From the NCBI GenBank assembly GCA_003116995.1, contig BDSL01000105.1, positions 248,001 to 312,000 on the forward strand: DNA of 64,000 nt, given 5' to 3'. The translations under genes and the position numbers were made by a program. Source of the DNA: Yamagishiella unicocca. Taxonomy: Eukaryota > Chlorophyta > Chlorophyceae > Chlamydomonadales > Volvocaceae. Positions 1 through 12,800 of this stretch are shown here, piece by piece. How positions within the stretch are numbered: the stretch's first letter is position 1; each line of letters opens with the position of its first letter. The notes under the pieces were generated by a model that saw only the letters and a program-made list of their open reading frames with translations, was not told the DNA's origin and searched no databases.

Positions 1-3000
1 CTGCGTGAGCTGATGCTGTCACCTGGGTCGGCTGCTGGGGAGCCGGAGCCGACGGCTCTAGGTCCGCCGCCGCAGCACCGCGGCCACAGCAGCGCCCGCG
101 CGGGCGGCGACGGCGGCCGCCGTGACGGCCGCCACGGCTCTGGCAGCCGTACAGGTCGTACAGATGACGACACTCGCTGGCGCACTGTGTCGCCATCCGG
201 TGCACCAGCTGCCGCCGCCGACCGGCAGCCCCCCGCAACTGCGCCAGGGCGGCGCCGGCAACCGCAGCAGCAGCAACCGCAGCAGCCGCCGTCCCCGCGC
301 CGCGAGGGCCCCCGTCGCAGGTCGCACTCAGAGGCATTTGCCCAACTGCAGGCCCGCCGGGAGCAGCGCGTGTTGCGGGGCAGCGGCGCCGCCCTGCCCC
401 CACCGCCCTCCGACTCGGAACCAGACAGCGACGACGATGATCTCCTTGGCGGCCGGCGGCGGCCACCTAACCCTGCCGCCGCCGCCGCCACCGCCGCAAC
501 CACTGCCGCCACCACATCGCTCCCGGCCGCCTCGAGGCGGGCCCTCCACCGCCCGCCCTCGTCCGACTTCTCGCCCCGGACCCAGCCGCAGCCCCCAGCT
601 GCGCGCTTCGCGCCAGATGCCGCGCAGCTGGACTCGCTCCTCTCCGCCTCCAAGCGTGAGGTGGTGCACCACACCGGCCTGGGACCGCTCTACCACTCCG
701 CGCTGGGGCTGCTGGATGCCACGGCGCTGCGACGTGCGGCCGGGGGCCTGGACGAACGGCTGCAGCGCTACCGGGAGCTCTGGGCGGACTGGCAGTGGCA
801 GCAGCAGGCGCGGAGGAGGCCGCCGCCGCCGCCGCCGCCGCAGCAGCAACTGGAGCAGTGCGAAGCTCGTGGGCCCAGCGCTGCGTCGGGCAGGGTCGTT
901 GCAGGCATGGGGGAGCCAGCGGCGAATGATGACGGCGGGCGGGAGGGCGGCGGTTGGCGAGGAGCGAGCGGTGACGACGGCGAGCATCACAGCAGTGAGA
1001 GCGGAAGCGATAGCGACAGCAACAGCGACAGCGAGGAGAGTGAGGAGAGTGAGGGGAGTGAGAGTGAGCGCGAAGGTGGTGCTGCAGCTGGCGGGGTGGC
1101 GGTTGGACCCACCGGATCGCAGCCGCTGTCCCGGCCGTACATACATCTGGGCGCCGCAGAGCTGCTGCTGCTGTCCATCCATCCGGCAGTAGCGGGCCGG
1201 AGCGATGCTGGTACCGCCGCGGCCGCTGTCAGCGCTTCTCCCGGGGGTTCAGCTGCCGGCTCGGCAGCCGGCGCCGGCCCGGCGGCGGCGGGGGCGAGGG
1301 GGTCAGCTGCTCACCGAAGCCGTACGGAACCCGTACAGGAGGCTGCGAAACACAGGCAGTTGCCAAACCACCGGAGGTCGGAGCCGCTGGTGGTTGGCGG
1401 CACCGGCGCGGGGCGAGGCTTGTCGGGCAGCTCTCGCGGGCAGCAGCCGCGACAAAATGGGCCGAGCGCGGCGGCACCCTCTGTACGGCCGCCGCAGCCG
1501 CCGCCGCTGCAGCATCTGTTCTTAGAGGTCCCCTTCAAGCCACATGGCCGCGAGGCGGCTGCATACACGACGGCGGCCTGCGTCCTGTTGACGGCGCTGC
1601 GCAGCGGCAGCGGCAGCGGCAGCGGCAGCGGCAGCGGTGCCGCGGTCGCGGCTGCTGCCGCGGCGGCTCCGCCGCTGCTGCCGCCAGTTGCCTCGGGCCT
1701 GGAGTCGCTGGGGCTGCGGTTCTCTCCGGAGGAGTACCTGCAGGTACGGGGCCGTGTATGGAGGCTTGACGGGGCCAGTGACAGGACGCACACTACGGGC
1801 TGTTCTCTGAGCCACTAGGGGTTGTTCTCTGAGCCACTACGGGTTGTCCTCTGAGCCTGGTGGCTATGTTCCAGTCTGAACCAATCTGCAGGTTGCAGCG
1901 CCGGCCGTTGTGCAGGGGGCAGGGCGTCCACAACTCCACATGGACAGCACTCGCTGCGGGTCTGCGGGACACTGCTGGGTCGCTGCGGCGTGCTCCCGCT
2001 CTGTGACGCTGTGCGGATAGACTGGGACGAGTGTGGCCAAGGGGTGCCTAGCCAGAGTTGTTAAGACCGCTCCTCACCACCCGGCGGTGACTCACACTCC
2101 GTACCTCGCTCCACTCTGCCGCTCACAACAACCTCACAAAGGACCCCTCTCGCTCTGCTGCTGCGCTGCTGCTGCTGTCGCCTAGGTGGTCGCGCAAGGC
2201 GGCGGGGCGCGGCTGGCTCCGCTGGCGGCGATGTGGGGCCAGGTGGTGGCGGGTCTGGTGCAGCTGCTGCAGGTAGGATCCTAGGGTGAGGCTGTGATCC
2301 TAGGGTAAGGCTGTGTAAGGGATGGGGCCCTGGGGGGAAGGCGGGTAGCGCGCTGCGGTTGAAGAGATGACGTGTAACCCACGTGGAGCCGCGAGGCGGC
2401 AAACAACGCCGCGTTGCAGTGCTGCGGGTATCTGCAGCCCCTTCCGGCGTACGGCACAACAACTTGGACCCGTCTGGCGTCTGCGTCCTCCCTGCGTGCG
2501 TACGACAAGTAGTCCCCTTACACGCGTCGTTGGCCCCGGACGCCGTCAGTCACACCCGGGTACGTGCGTGAACCTAGACTTGCTGCTGCCTCGTCGTTCG
2601 ACTGCCCTAAGTGCAGCGCCCGTCAGCCGCTAATGGAAGGTACCCGGTACCCGGCCCCTGCCTGCGCATTGCCCCGGACCCCCTCGTTACGGGCAGGCCC
2701 GGCCCGGGCTGCGCGAGCTGCACCTCTCCTGGCCCCCCGGGGTGCTGGAGGCCGGGCAGGTGGAGCGGCTGCAGAGGGCGGCGGCGGACCCACAGCCTCG
2801 GAACGCGCGTCGGCTGGCGGTGCTGATGGGGTCGCACCACCGACTGGGTAGGCGGCTGGGGAGGGCGGGTGTCGGGGGGGATTCCGAGGAAGGCATCCCC
2901 CGGGTGTCCGGGGGGAGGGGCTGGAAGGGCCGGGTGTACGAATCTACGCCGCGGAGGGGTGATAGTAAAGAGACGAGTTCGAGAACTGACAAGCCGGCGA

Positions 3001-3837
3001 CGGGGGTTGGCAGGTGCTCATGGAGGCCTTATGGCAGTCGGGGGGGGGGAGCTGGAGGAGGCTGCCTAGGGTATCGCGGCGGTGACTGGGATGTCGTTGA
3101 GCAGCAGTGGCACAGGTGCAGATTGTAACTGAGACTGGTCGATCTAATGGCAGCGAGGAAACTGGTCGGCTACGCTGACGGTGTATGGAGTCGATCTCGT
3201 GCCTCATCGCGCCGCGCCGCGCCGCGGTGCCACAGCCACCACGCCGCCACCGGTTGCCCCTCCCATGCGCCTTCCGAACCGCAGCCGTTCCGATCCCTCC
3301 CTGCGTGCTGTCCGCATTGATGGCAGTGCGCTGCACGCCGGCTCCTTCCATCCCCCACTCTAGTCGACTTTACCTATCTCTGTGCCGGCCACCGGGTTAC
3401 CTCGCAAATCCCCCACACCGTGCACCACACTCCTAGTTAACCACCACAACCACCGCAACCACTACAACCACCACGCAGGTGCCGCCAGCCCCCTACGGCT
3501 GCTGCCAAGCGAGGTTCTGGAGCTGGTCCTGGACGCCGCGCTACCACGGAGGTCGTGCCGGCTGGTGCTGGGGCTGCAGAAGTGGATGCCAGGCGGCGGC
3601 GGCGGGGCCGGGGCGGTGGGCGCTGGCGGAGGCGGAGAGGCTGCCGCTGTTGCAGCCGCTGCGGCGGTGGCGGCGATGGGGCCGGTTCACCAGGATGACG
3701 TGTGGGCTCCGCCGCCACCGGCCCCGCAGCCTGCGGCGGGGCAGCAGCCGCTGCAGCCGCCTGCCCCTGCTGCGCTGCCGCCGCAGCAGCTGCCGTGGGA
3801 TGTGCGGGTAGCGGCACGCCACGCGGCGCGGCGCTGA
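1..3837 (+). CDS. Unknown low-complexity protein, four exons, 5' end possibly outside window
   Basis: I do not recognise this gene. Chained exons are 13-1743, 2186-2272, 2697-2847 and 3479-3837. All junctions are GT-AG, phases match, and the sum is 2,328 bases, giving 775 residues from the ATG at 13. The frame stays open to base 1, so the true start may lie upstream. The first exon is rich in Arg, Gln, Ala and Pro, with an acidic Ser/Asp/Glu tract near residues 320-350 and a (Gly-Ser)n run. Ordered-looking islands include RYRELWADWQWQQQ and LGLRFSPEEYLQ. After splicing, the C-terminus reads ELHLSWPPGVLEAG, slightly leucine-rich-repeat-like. It then reads LRLLPSEVLELVLDAALPRR, which faintly resembles an F-box or SOCS-type helix before a Gly/Ala/Pro-rich tail. 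Consistent splicing phase is the main evidence that it is a gene; function is unassigned. Confidence 0.6.
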
Positions 3838-4506
3838 GGGAGTTCAGGTATCCACGGTTCGGGGTAGAGGGGGGTTTGTTGCGCAGGTGCTGTGGGGATG
3901 CGAGCTGCGCGCCTGCGCCAGCGCCGGATGCTAGGGTTAGCTTGGTGGTTTGGGCAACCATTCGGATGCATGATGACGCCGCGGCTTGCAGCAACAAAGC
4001 CGCACGTGCCCTGCGGTTGCGTGTGGGTAGAACGGGAGCAGGTGCACAGGGCGTCCTGAAAGAGAGCGCCTGATGTCTTGTGGTGAGTCTACCGGGATCC
4101 ACGTCGTGGCCAGAGGACCTTGCTGTCCTGTTGCGCGGATGACCGACACCAACGGCTGCTGGCAGTTGCAGGGGGCGGGATTGACGATTGAGGTTCGACC
4201 TCGCTCACTACAGACGATGTGCCGCGTCCGCATTGCGCAGCTAGCCGCAACTCTGCGCGATGCTTGCAATGCTAAACGGCCGAGACAGGGCGTGTCGCAT
4301 GTGCCCTACAGCTGCTGGCTGAGGAGGCCTTCGAAGGGCTTCGCCGACAACTACAGATTAACGGAACGCCCGCTAGGCCGGCAAGGTTGGCGCGGTTCGT
4401 AGCGCCTGATAGGGCAGCCATGGGACAAGAAGGGGCCCAAGCGGCCGGAATGGAATGAGTTGGTGTAGACTTCGTTGAAAACTGACAGAACGACCAGGGC
4501 AGGTGG
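3838..4506. other. Spacer without an assignable gene
   Basis: I see no supported exon here. A short stretch around 4,300-4,430 reads like coding sequence on the + strand (motif LLAEEAFEGLRRQLQ) but stops soon after. It may belong to the mobile-element remnant that follows. Confidence 0.3.
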
Positions 4507-5334
4507 ATGAAGAGACAGAGGAGTGAGGTGGAGGGGTGCGACGATATGGCTGACAGTAGGCACAGCACTGCGCTTTTCATTCTGGTCCAAGAAAGGCCGC
4601 ATGCCAATGCGGCACATGAAATGTGCGGCTATCTAATTTCGAGAACAACGCGTGAGCAGTGCCCCAGGCGCATCATGTGGGCGATGGAGAAGGCGGTCAT
4701 CAGCCTCGGGGAGTCTGTACTCGACGATGGCCAGGCGTATGTCGCCCTCAGCCGGGTCCGCTCTCTGGACGGTGTGGCACTCAGCGGCCTCAGTCCGGCC
4801 AGGCTGCAGCTCGTTAGCAGCACCGTCCACGACGAATACGAGCGGCTGCACCAGAACTCGGCACTCCACCGTGAGTGGCCGCAGCCGGGTGTGTCATACC
4901 GTGGCATGATGGCAGTACACACACTGCCCGACTCCGCGAGCCAGGTGACTGCGATCCCTGACGTTCAGGCAAGGCAGTGGGCGCTTCGGGCGGAGTATGG
5001 CTCTGGCATCGCCCTAAACGGTACGACGCAGGAGCTCGCCCGAGTGGTTGGTGGGCTGACGCTCACCATCGCGGCTAGCACTCCGCATGCACATACCGGG
5101 GCCTCAACCCTCAAGGCTTCGACCTCCTGCTGGGTACGCTGTGGCTGGAGGATGTCTATCGTGCAGTGCAAGACTTCGGTCGCAGGGTATTGGGCGGGGC
5201 GGGGCCTCGACCAGTCAACGATAGAGCTGCCACTTGCTCAGCTGCCAGATGGGCGCTCTGGCGCCCCTGCCACCGTAGTCGCTGCATCACAGCCGTCACA
5301 GCCGCCGCTGCAAGCTCCGCTGCTGCCACCGTAG
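4507..5334 (+). pseudogene. PIF1-like (Helitron-type) helicase C-terminal remnant
   Basis: The frame contains VISLGESVLDDGQAYVALSR followed by VRSLDGVALSGLSPARLQ, at about 4,690-4,810. This is the conserved C-terminal helicase block of the PIF1/RecD-like superfamily 1B, the same block carried by Helitron transposases. The upstream helicase motifs (Walker A, Walker B and the His-Lys-x-Gln-Gly block) are absent. In their place is unrelated sequence ending IMWAMEK, so only the tail of the domain is left. Downstream, a shifted frame near 5,126-5,200 reads LWLEDVYRAVQDFGRRV, which suggests frameshifts. I interpret it as a decayed transposon fragment rather than a host PIF1 gene, since a host gene would need about 400 more helicase residues. 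Confidence 0.6.
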
Positions 5335-5630
5335 TCGCCACCGCCGCCACTGCTGTCGCTACCGCCGCTGCCGCCGCCGCCGCCGCGGCTACCACTGCCA
5401 TCGCCACTGGCAACGCCGCCGCCACCGCTGCTGTCGTTACCGCCAATACCACCGCCGCAAATGCCGCCGCCGTTGCCGCCGCCGCCGCTGCCACCACCGC
5501 TGCCACCTTCGCTGCCACTGCCTCGCTCCGTTGCCCTCGCCGCCGCTGCCGCCACGGCCACCGCTGTCGCCACCGCTGCTATCGCCGCCGCCACCGCCGC
5601 TGCCACCACAGCCGGCGGGACGGTCCCCTG
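5320..5630. repeat. Imperfect GCC/ACC trinucleotide tract
   Basis: About 300 bases consist of GCC, ACC, GCT and GTC triplets. Several frames are open on both strands only because of this composition (poly-Ala/Thr on one strand, poly-Gly/Ser on the other). It directly follows the helicase remnant. Confidence 0.85.
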
Positions 5631-5849
5631 CCGCCGGCGCCCTACCTGTCGCTCATGCGAGACACCAGCAATGCTAACGGCAGTAGTGATTCTGGCAGCA
5701 GCGATGACGAGTCCGCGAACAGCATGGACTCGAGGTGTGGAAGCCTCGTATTCACTTGGAACTTCCAAGTTGGAAGAGCTGAGGAGCCTGGTTGTTGTAA
5801 CGATTAAAGTGGGTTCCAGCCTGGTGTTGTATCACGCTCTGGACTGAGC

Positions 5850-6063
5850 GTGATGGCGACAAAGATCTGTTTCCCGCCAATTCGACGTACACTACTGACG
5901 TACGTCCCTGAAGGCTGTAACTCTGCCGTTACAGACTGGACCTGTGCATCTGTCACAGTTGGGAATCTGTCCCGGGCTGAACTGTGTGTTTCTGCATCGT
6001 TTGGAGTACTGGGTCTAACGGTCTGCCGTTACCCACTGAGCCGGCTGTCGTACCGCTACAGCA
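5850..6063. other. Short AT-richer spacer
   Basis: No recognisable feature. Base composition falls to near-balanced between two GC-rich blocks. Confidence 0.3.
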
Positions 6064-7590
6064 CTATGAGTATTCTTTAAGCGTTTGCTGTCGTAAATAA
6101 ACTCCCAGCCAGCCGCCCAGTCCCGAAAAATGGCTCTGCGGCCCGTGGCGATGCATAGACACCCCGCACGGACAGGGGGCTGTAGGCGCTCGCCGCACTA
6201 GCTGGGCCGTGTGCATGGGGAATCCATGGAACCCGTTAATGGTGAGGGCGCAGAGCGGCACCTTGTGCATGTTGTCACAATGAAGGCGCCAGATAGAGGC
6301 GGCGCCAGGGTGGATTGAACTCCAGTAGGACTGCCGCCACGGCAGCCGGGGGAAGGGGGCCTCCCATGCCTCCTGAAGGAAGGCGGCATGCTTAGCCTCC
6401 ATGGCAACTAACGCGGGGCGCAGCTGCAGCAGTGTAGCCGACTTGACCGTGGGGGTGACGAGGGTGGCAGCCGCGGGGCCGACACACCACCCGACATAGC
6501 GGGCGAGGCAGCCCCAGGCGTCCACGGGCCGGCGGCCGCCCACCCCGGGCCAGCCAGGACGAGGAGGGCCGTGAGGACCCAGGTGGCCCGAGGCGGCCGT
6601 CTAAGGCGTCCACGCACGCGGGCCAGGGCTGTGGGACTGGCCCGCCGCACAGAGCCCAGGACAGGGTGGGCGAGGAAGTGGTGCAGCACGCCCCGGAGGA
6701 CTTCCAGCAGGAGATACTCAGTGCAGTGCATGGGTGGGGGGGCCCCCGGCGGTGGCGGCGAGGGAGAGGGTCTCGCGGACCCTGCCTGTAGCGAAGCTAC
6801 ACAGCAAGCACATAAGGCTGTACAACAGACCTAATAAGTACTAATAAGTACGCTCGCTCAGCATCCTAGGAGGCCTTTTCGCGACCTTCGTTACACTGCC
6901 CAACAGGGCGCGGGGCGGAGCGCTAGCACTGGAGGGCGGCGCCCTCGGTGTCATAGCCGCGCAACTGGACTAGGTCGGAGAAGTTGGCCTCCAGCCCCGG
7001 CCGGCAGTGTTGACCAGCAGGGGGCTGGCCCAGAGTGGGCCCGGGACGGCCAGTAGTGTGGGGTCTAGGACGGTGATGGGCGGCGGGAGTTGAGTGAGTG
7101 CCGCATGCAGCTGGATGCGGGCTGGGGAGCCCCGCGGGAGGGGCCGGCCGAGAACCAGGGGGTCGGCGGTGGTGCGGGTGTCCCGGGGGAGGGGCAGGAG
7201 GCACAGGGGGTGGGCTGCGGCGGGGTGGCCATGGTGCAGCTGGAGAGGAGCTGGGGCCTCTGGGGTGATGACGGCAGGAGGCCACACGCGCCGGCCAGGC
7301 CCCGAACGGCGTGGCGAGCCCGCACGTGCGCCTCGAGGGGGAGGAGGCCAAAGCTGCCGACGGAGGGGCGGAGGGAGAGGGAGAGCAGGCCAGCTCCAGC
7401 GGGCACACGGCGGTGAGTGCCATGCGGGCCCGATGCACGTAGGGGGTGCAGCAGCGGTCGCGTGGCAGCGGGGGTGGGAGGTCCACGACTCCATGTGTTC
7501 TCTACCACATGGAGTTCGTGGTAGAGAACACGGCTGATGGCGTAGCCCTAGGCGGTGAAGGCGCGGACGAAGGTCCCGGTTCACCACGAT
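6064..7590 (-). pseudogene. GC-rich coding-like relic, unidentified (possible retroelement debris)
   Basis: Read on the minus strand, the block carries long overlapping open stretches with plausible protein texture. Examples are MEAKHAAFLQEAWEAPFPRL and SSIHPGAASIWRLHCDNMHK near 6,200-6,420, and HRARMALTAVCPLELA near 7,400. No single frame holds for the whole block and I see no catalytic motif. Composition differs sharply from the AT-richer flanks, and frames swap every 200-400 bases. That is what a decayed GC-rich mobile-element ORF would look like. A real multi-exon host gene cannot be excluded. Confidence 0.3.
7483..7531. other. Interlocked inverted repeats (A-B-A'-B' order)
   Basis: Arm A (7483-7497) pairs with A' (7506-7521) with one missing base. 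Arm B (7495-7508) pairs perfectly over 14 bases with B' (7518-7531). The arms overlap by 3-4 bases and alternate, so the two hairpins exclude each other unless a pseudoknot forms. Confidence 0.8.
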
Positions 7591-7591
7591 G

Positions 7592-9830
7592 GCATTCGAT
7601 TTGGTATATTGGCCCCGCGCGTCCCGCCATGCAACGCGACGCGAGGGCCCAGTCGGACCCAGAGCTTGTAACCTCGCACCCCCAAGAGAACCAGGGAGGA
7701 CCCTGCGTGCTTGCTCAGTCGCAAGCCGCTCCTTATCCCTGCATGCCTTCCAGCTTCAGCTAAAAAAATGAGAGTCGCACTTATCACTTTTAATACGTCG
7801 AAACCAGGAAGACGTTTCACAAGGTTAAAGGTTAAGATTAGGTGCATTAAGATGCCCCATGCCTTTGTTAATATTAACTAATAACAATAAGATGGCGGGT
7901 GCCTTTCTGAGACCTTCGCATGCCCTTCTCGTCCCCTTCGCCGCACACATACATACTAAGATCTCATTTGCGGCTGCCGCACACCAGATGTGTGAGAAAT
8001 TTGACTTGTGTAAGTCTGCGTTTCCACTGAAACGAATCCGGTGCCCTGATCATAAAGTTCCAGGTTACCAAGTTGCATGTATGTGTTGGCACCGGCGGAG
8101 AACGAACATGAGGCAGGCCCAGCGGCGTGTGGAGCCGCTCTTTCACCCATTCGGTGTTGCAAATAAACGCATGTATAGGGGCGCCACGAGACATAGCCAT
8201 ATGCTCGTGGCCCTGCTTGTAGAGGGTCGAGCTCGCGAAAGCAAGCACTACGAAACTATAATCAAAAAGAGTGTTGCGGAGCACCATTACGGGTCAGTGC
8301 GGCTCGTGAGTCGAGTCGATGGTATTCATATTCCAAAAAAGATCTTACAGGCCAACGGGAAAGCTACGCATACACCGAACGCGAATATTGGTGACCCCGG
8401 GTCCAATATTGCTATATTGGCACCCCCTGGGTTCAAGCAAAGGAAACATACAGGGGCACCGACCTAAGCCCTCAAGCCAGTTCATGGCGCGTAAGGGTTT
8501 ATCTGCTGCGGTTACTTTCGCACTTTCCTTCCTGGAGGCTTCATTCAATACAGGGTCGTGACGCAACAGGTGATCGACACATCGCTGGCACGACGCGTAC
8601 GTTAGAGCAGCGGCCCGATGCAACTCGGGACGGAGGCAGTACGACGGACAGATGATCATGTACGACATACAACCACGGTTGTAAGCCGCTCGGCGCTGCT
8701 ATACCAGTATACACACTGCGTGAGTACGGCGGAGCGCCAGCAGGCCGGCATTGTTGTGTCGCGACGACAACAGTGGGGGATTGCTTGGTTACCAGCGGAG
8801 CGGTGCGCACAACTCTCCCCTCCATGCGTACAGAAGCGCGAGATGGGGAGAGAGGGTTTCCAGCCGCAGCCGCCCTCATTCCCTCCCCCACCCGTGATGA
8901 CGGCTGCTTCATGTTGGTCGTACTGTCCCGCGGGACGCAGCTCACTCCCCGCAGGTTATTCTGAGCACCTCAACCGTTGGCTCCCTACCCTGGGGCCTCC
9001 CTAGCTGGTAGCTAGCTAGCCAGCAGCTAGTAAAGCCTTTTGCTGTCGGCCTTCGGCAGTCGGCTAGCCTTCTGCAGTAGTCGGTTAGCTGCACTCGTGG
9101 CAATCAATCAAGCTGCTGGGTGGGAAGGCACGAAATAATGGGCCCACGTATGTACGTAATGACCGCCAGTGATGCATGATCGCCCACGTAACGGTCGCCA
9201 CTGCACTCTCCCATTTCGGTGTCCGACAGAGAGCCTTAAAAAAGTGGCTGCAAATAACCTCGGGCCGTGCAAACTAGCGCCAACCCAGGTTAGCCCGCCC
9301 GCGGCCAGCAATCGATGATCTGATCGATGGGCAACCCCTTCATTTTTAAACGCACGGCAGTGCCGTCCTTATGAGATGGTGCTCCTGTCTTTGAGCTAAC
9401 AACGAACACCGTCATAACGAAATAACCGGATGACCAAGGACTGGTCCAAGGCCTTAATAAGACAAGCCAGCCCTCGCTTCAAGTATACAAATGGATTCCG
9501 TACTAACCAGGCATACTACTCCAATTATTAGTGAATAAACTTCAAGCCAGCCGCAGGGCCCCCAAAATGGCTATATATGCTGCGAAATCCTGCAGTAATC
9601 ATCAGCCAGCTCAGGAAGTTAGGAAGCGGATGACCATGCAGATGGTGTCTCCTTACTGCTTAAGACGCAAGCGCCTGCCCGGCGGCAGCCACCCACGCTA
9701 CGTGCAGATCTAGTCCTCGCCAAAATTCGCCGCACGACCTGCTGCTGCTGGCTCTATCTCGTCCGCCCGAGGTGCAACGTTCGTTCCGGGACTCTTACTT
9801 CACAGCCCAGCCTGCGGCACTGCCGAATCA
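7592..9830. other. Gene-free, AT-richer spacer
   Basis: Open frames here (for example 7859-8467) show no domain, no codon bias like the neighbouring exons and no splice-consistent partners. The stretch 9,001-9,080 is a local tangle of CTAG/AGCT and TCGGC words. I found no RNA gene. The copper radical oxidase ends at 9,831 on the minus strand, so the right end of this spacer contains its 3' untranslated region. Confidence 0.4.
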
Positions 9831-12800
9831 TCAGGCCTCCAGCAGCCGCAACCAGCGGCCCTCGCTGTAGGTGTTGCCGTTCGGGGTCGCGTCGCCCATC
9901 AAAAACAACATGTAGTACCCGTTGGGTGCCACGGAAGGCTGCGACGTAGGCGGCGAACGTAGCCTGATGACGCCGTTATTGTTAGATACAACCACCTGGC
10001 AAGTCGGGCACGCAGGGGCAAATGAGGTAGCGGCAATGAAGGAGTCCGTAAATGCCGTGTTGCGTTGCTGGGGGATTATTGAGGCGCCGACGGGTTGCTG
10101 GAGTCTGCTGCATTAGGTGAAAACGTTCTTGTTACCCTACGTAGGTTCTGGATACTCGAAGGAGAAGAAAATGTCCATTTCTTGCGGGCTAGCTATAGGC
10201 AGGAAGATTGATAAGTTGTACACAGCTATAATTGCGTACTGGCAGTAACCTAAAGATCCCCTTTGGGAGAGCACCCAGATAACCTGGGTAATTCCATTGG
10301 AAAAGATACCGGTACTTAACTTGTTCTACTAAACTTATTTATCGTACTATTTTGCCTTTTAATGTAAAGGTAATAATCAATTGCCGCCACGTGTGCCGTC
10401 AAAGACGTCAATCATGCATTGCCCCCACCCGCCCGGTGCCCCCTGTTACTGGCGCTGGGCAGCACACGCATATACACGCGCAACTGCCAATAATCCCCCT
10501 CACCAGGAAGATGACTCGCTGGTTCATGTTAATGGAGTGCGTGGTGGCACACGGCGCGGCGATCGAAACAGAAGTGATGGCGCCGCCGTACGTGTACGAC
10601 ACGTCAAACTCCCTGCGCGGTGGAAGGCTCGCTCAGGTGATTCGGCGCCTTGCTTGGTCAGGCGAGAAACGATCCTGCCTTGCTCACGCAGCCAGAGGGC
10701 TGGAGCACGATCAAGGGCGCGCGGCGACGTGCGTGTGCATGGCTCTATGGGACATTGCGAGCCCTTACGAGGCCTTGCGGGGTCTTATGGGGCTAGCTTT
10801 GCGGGACCTTACGGACGGGAGCTTTGTATGGGCCCTACAGGGAATATTGAACCGACGGAACGAACCGACGGGCCTGTCGGTCCCACGGCAATGCATGGTC
10901 GGGATGGCTGCTGGACACCACTGGTAGGTATTCCTGTGCTGCATAGTGTGCGTCGACGTAAAGTTATGAAAAGCGAACGGGAGACAAAACATGATGTGCT
11001 CGATGTGTGTGCAGGTACATCCAGGCCGCGGCTGCTGCCACTTACGCGCCCCGAATGATGTCGGCCGGAGCGCCGGTGATCAAGGGGCGTGAAATCCCCG
11101 GCGCTATCTCCGCCGGCGTGCCCAACGTGATGCGCCTCTCCCTATCTCCGAATGGGTTGGGGACGGCGTCCGGTGGCTGCACGTAGCAGCAGATAGAAGG
11201 AAACATAGCGTTTAGGGCGCGCAAATCAAACAGGGGGTTACCAAATAATGCGGGACCGTGCAATCGATCGCGATCGTGCACCACCTTCGATCGCACCACC
11301 TTCGATCGATGGTGGTGCACGTACGGTCAGCGCTGCCTGAAGGGCACGGGCACGCAAATGACCTCACAACAACTGCACAGCACGGCTTCTTACCATACTG
11401 ACCCCAGTCAACGACATTCGGAGCCGAAATAGGGAGACCCAATCTCCAGTTTTCGGCAGCGGCAGTCCCGCAGCTTGGGCCGCTGACCTATCTACCTAAA
11501 CTTGAGGAACCGCTTCACCCTAGCTATCTAATATTACCAATATACTCACCACCGACATGCCGCAGGCGCTGCAGCCGGCACTGACGAGCTTTCCGCTGAC
11601 ATCCAGGCAAGCCGAGGAGTGGTACATGCGGACAACACCTGTCGTACGCGCCAGCGGTAGCAGCATTAGAAGCGAACAGTTGTGTGAGAGGCATGCCCAT
11701 TACATTGGATTCTTGTAACGCATTGGATGCTAACCGGAGGTGGGTACATGCTGTGCACGCTTTGATGCGTGAACAAGGGGGCTGTCCGGAGAGGTATACC
11801 GGCCATGTATGCTTTGGAGGAGGCAGCGCCGTACATCGTTCGAAAGCGCTTTCCCAGCATGTCAAATGACGCCCTCAATTTTAGAGTTATCGCGTTGCCT
11901 TTTTCACAGTGGCGCGTACCCAATGGCTGCTGTACCTATTGGCCCTGTCTTCGAGAAGCGCCTGTTCGGCAGCGCAAGCGGGTCGTACACGAGGTCATAG
12001 CTCGCCGGGTTGAGCGCCTTGTACACGCCTGTAACCAGGTCCCTGTTGCCAGCCACACCCTCCTGCGTGCGAGCTCACAGCAGGCCGGCAGGTCGGTGCA
12101 CAGGCTGCTAGGTGGGGCCGGAAGCCTGCGTGTTGGTATTGAGTTGGAGCAGCTACGAGAAGCGGCGGGCCGCGGACATCATCGGCTCACGGGGGCACGG
12201 CGGCGGTGGGGGCTGCTGGGGGTTGACGTCGAAGGAGATAAGGCGGGAGGGGCCTTCCTCTACCCCCCCCATCGGCCCCTCAGGACGGCAACATTTCGCT
12301 GTAGTCGTTAGTTACCCTCCACGCACGCTAACCACCCTGTCCTGGAAAGTGCGTGTCGGCTTTGGCAATGTGGTGTGGTGTGAACTGCGGTGATTTGCCC
12401 AGCACTGGAACGCGGCATGCGCGGCTATCTAGCTGCTACACACGTGCCTCACCTTGGCGCCACCATGCACGATAATCTTGCCGTTGGGTAGCACTGCGAT
12501 ATGGTCGTGAAGCGGTGTGGCAACAGGCCGTCATCAGGGACGGGTGCGCATTGCGATCGAGGAGAACCCGTGCGGATTCGGGGGGAGACGTGCAAAGGTA
12601 CGGCGCCCACGGCAGCGCGTTCCTAGCTAGCAGATAGGTAGACAAGCGGGCAGCGGAGCTAGGCGCGACGGGACGGGAGGGGCCCGGGGCCGAGCGGAGC
12701 TGGCGGTGCGGGAGCTTACCGGTGGCGTCAGACATGACTCTGGGCTCGCCCATATCTTCAACTATCCACCTGGGAGCATGACATCGGTATTATGCGGTTA

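Noticed and set aside
7859..8467. 200-codon + strand frame
   Set aside because: Near-balanced composition, no domain, codon use unlike local exons, no splice-consistent neighbour.
11395..11470. Possible extra oxidase exon reading KLEIGSPYF (minus)
   Set aside because: It resembles the E-x-F-SPPYL strand of glyoxal oxidases, but the frame that gives it hits a TGA before the only good donor, and the phase does not fit. The flanking exons join directly in phase 0 without it.
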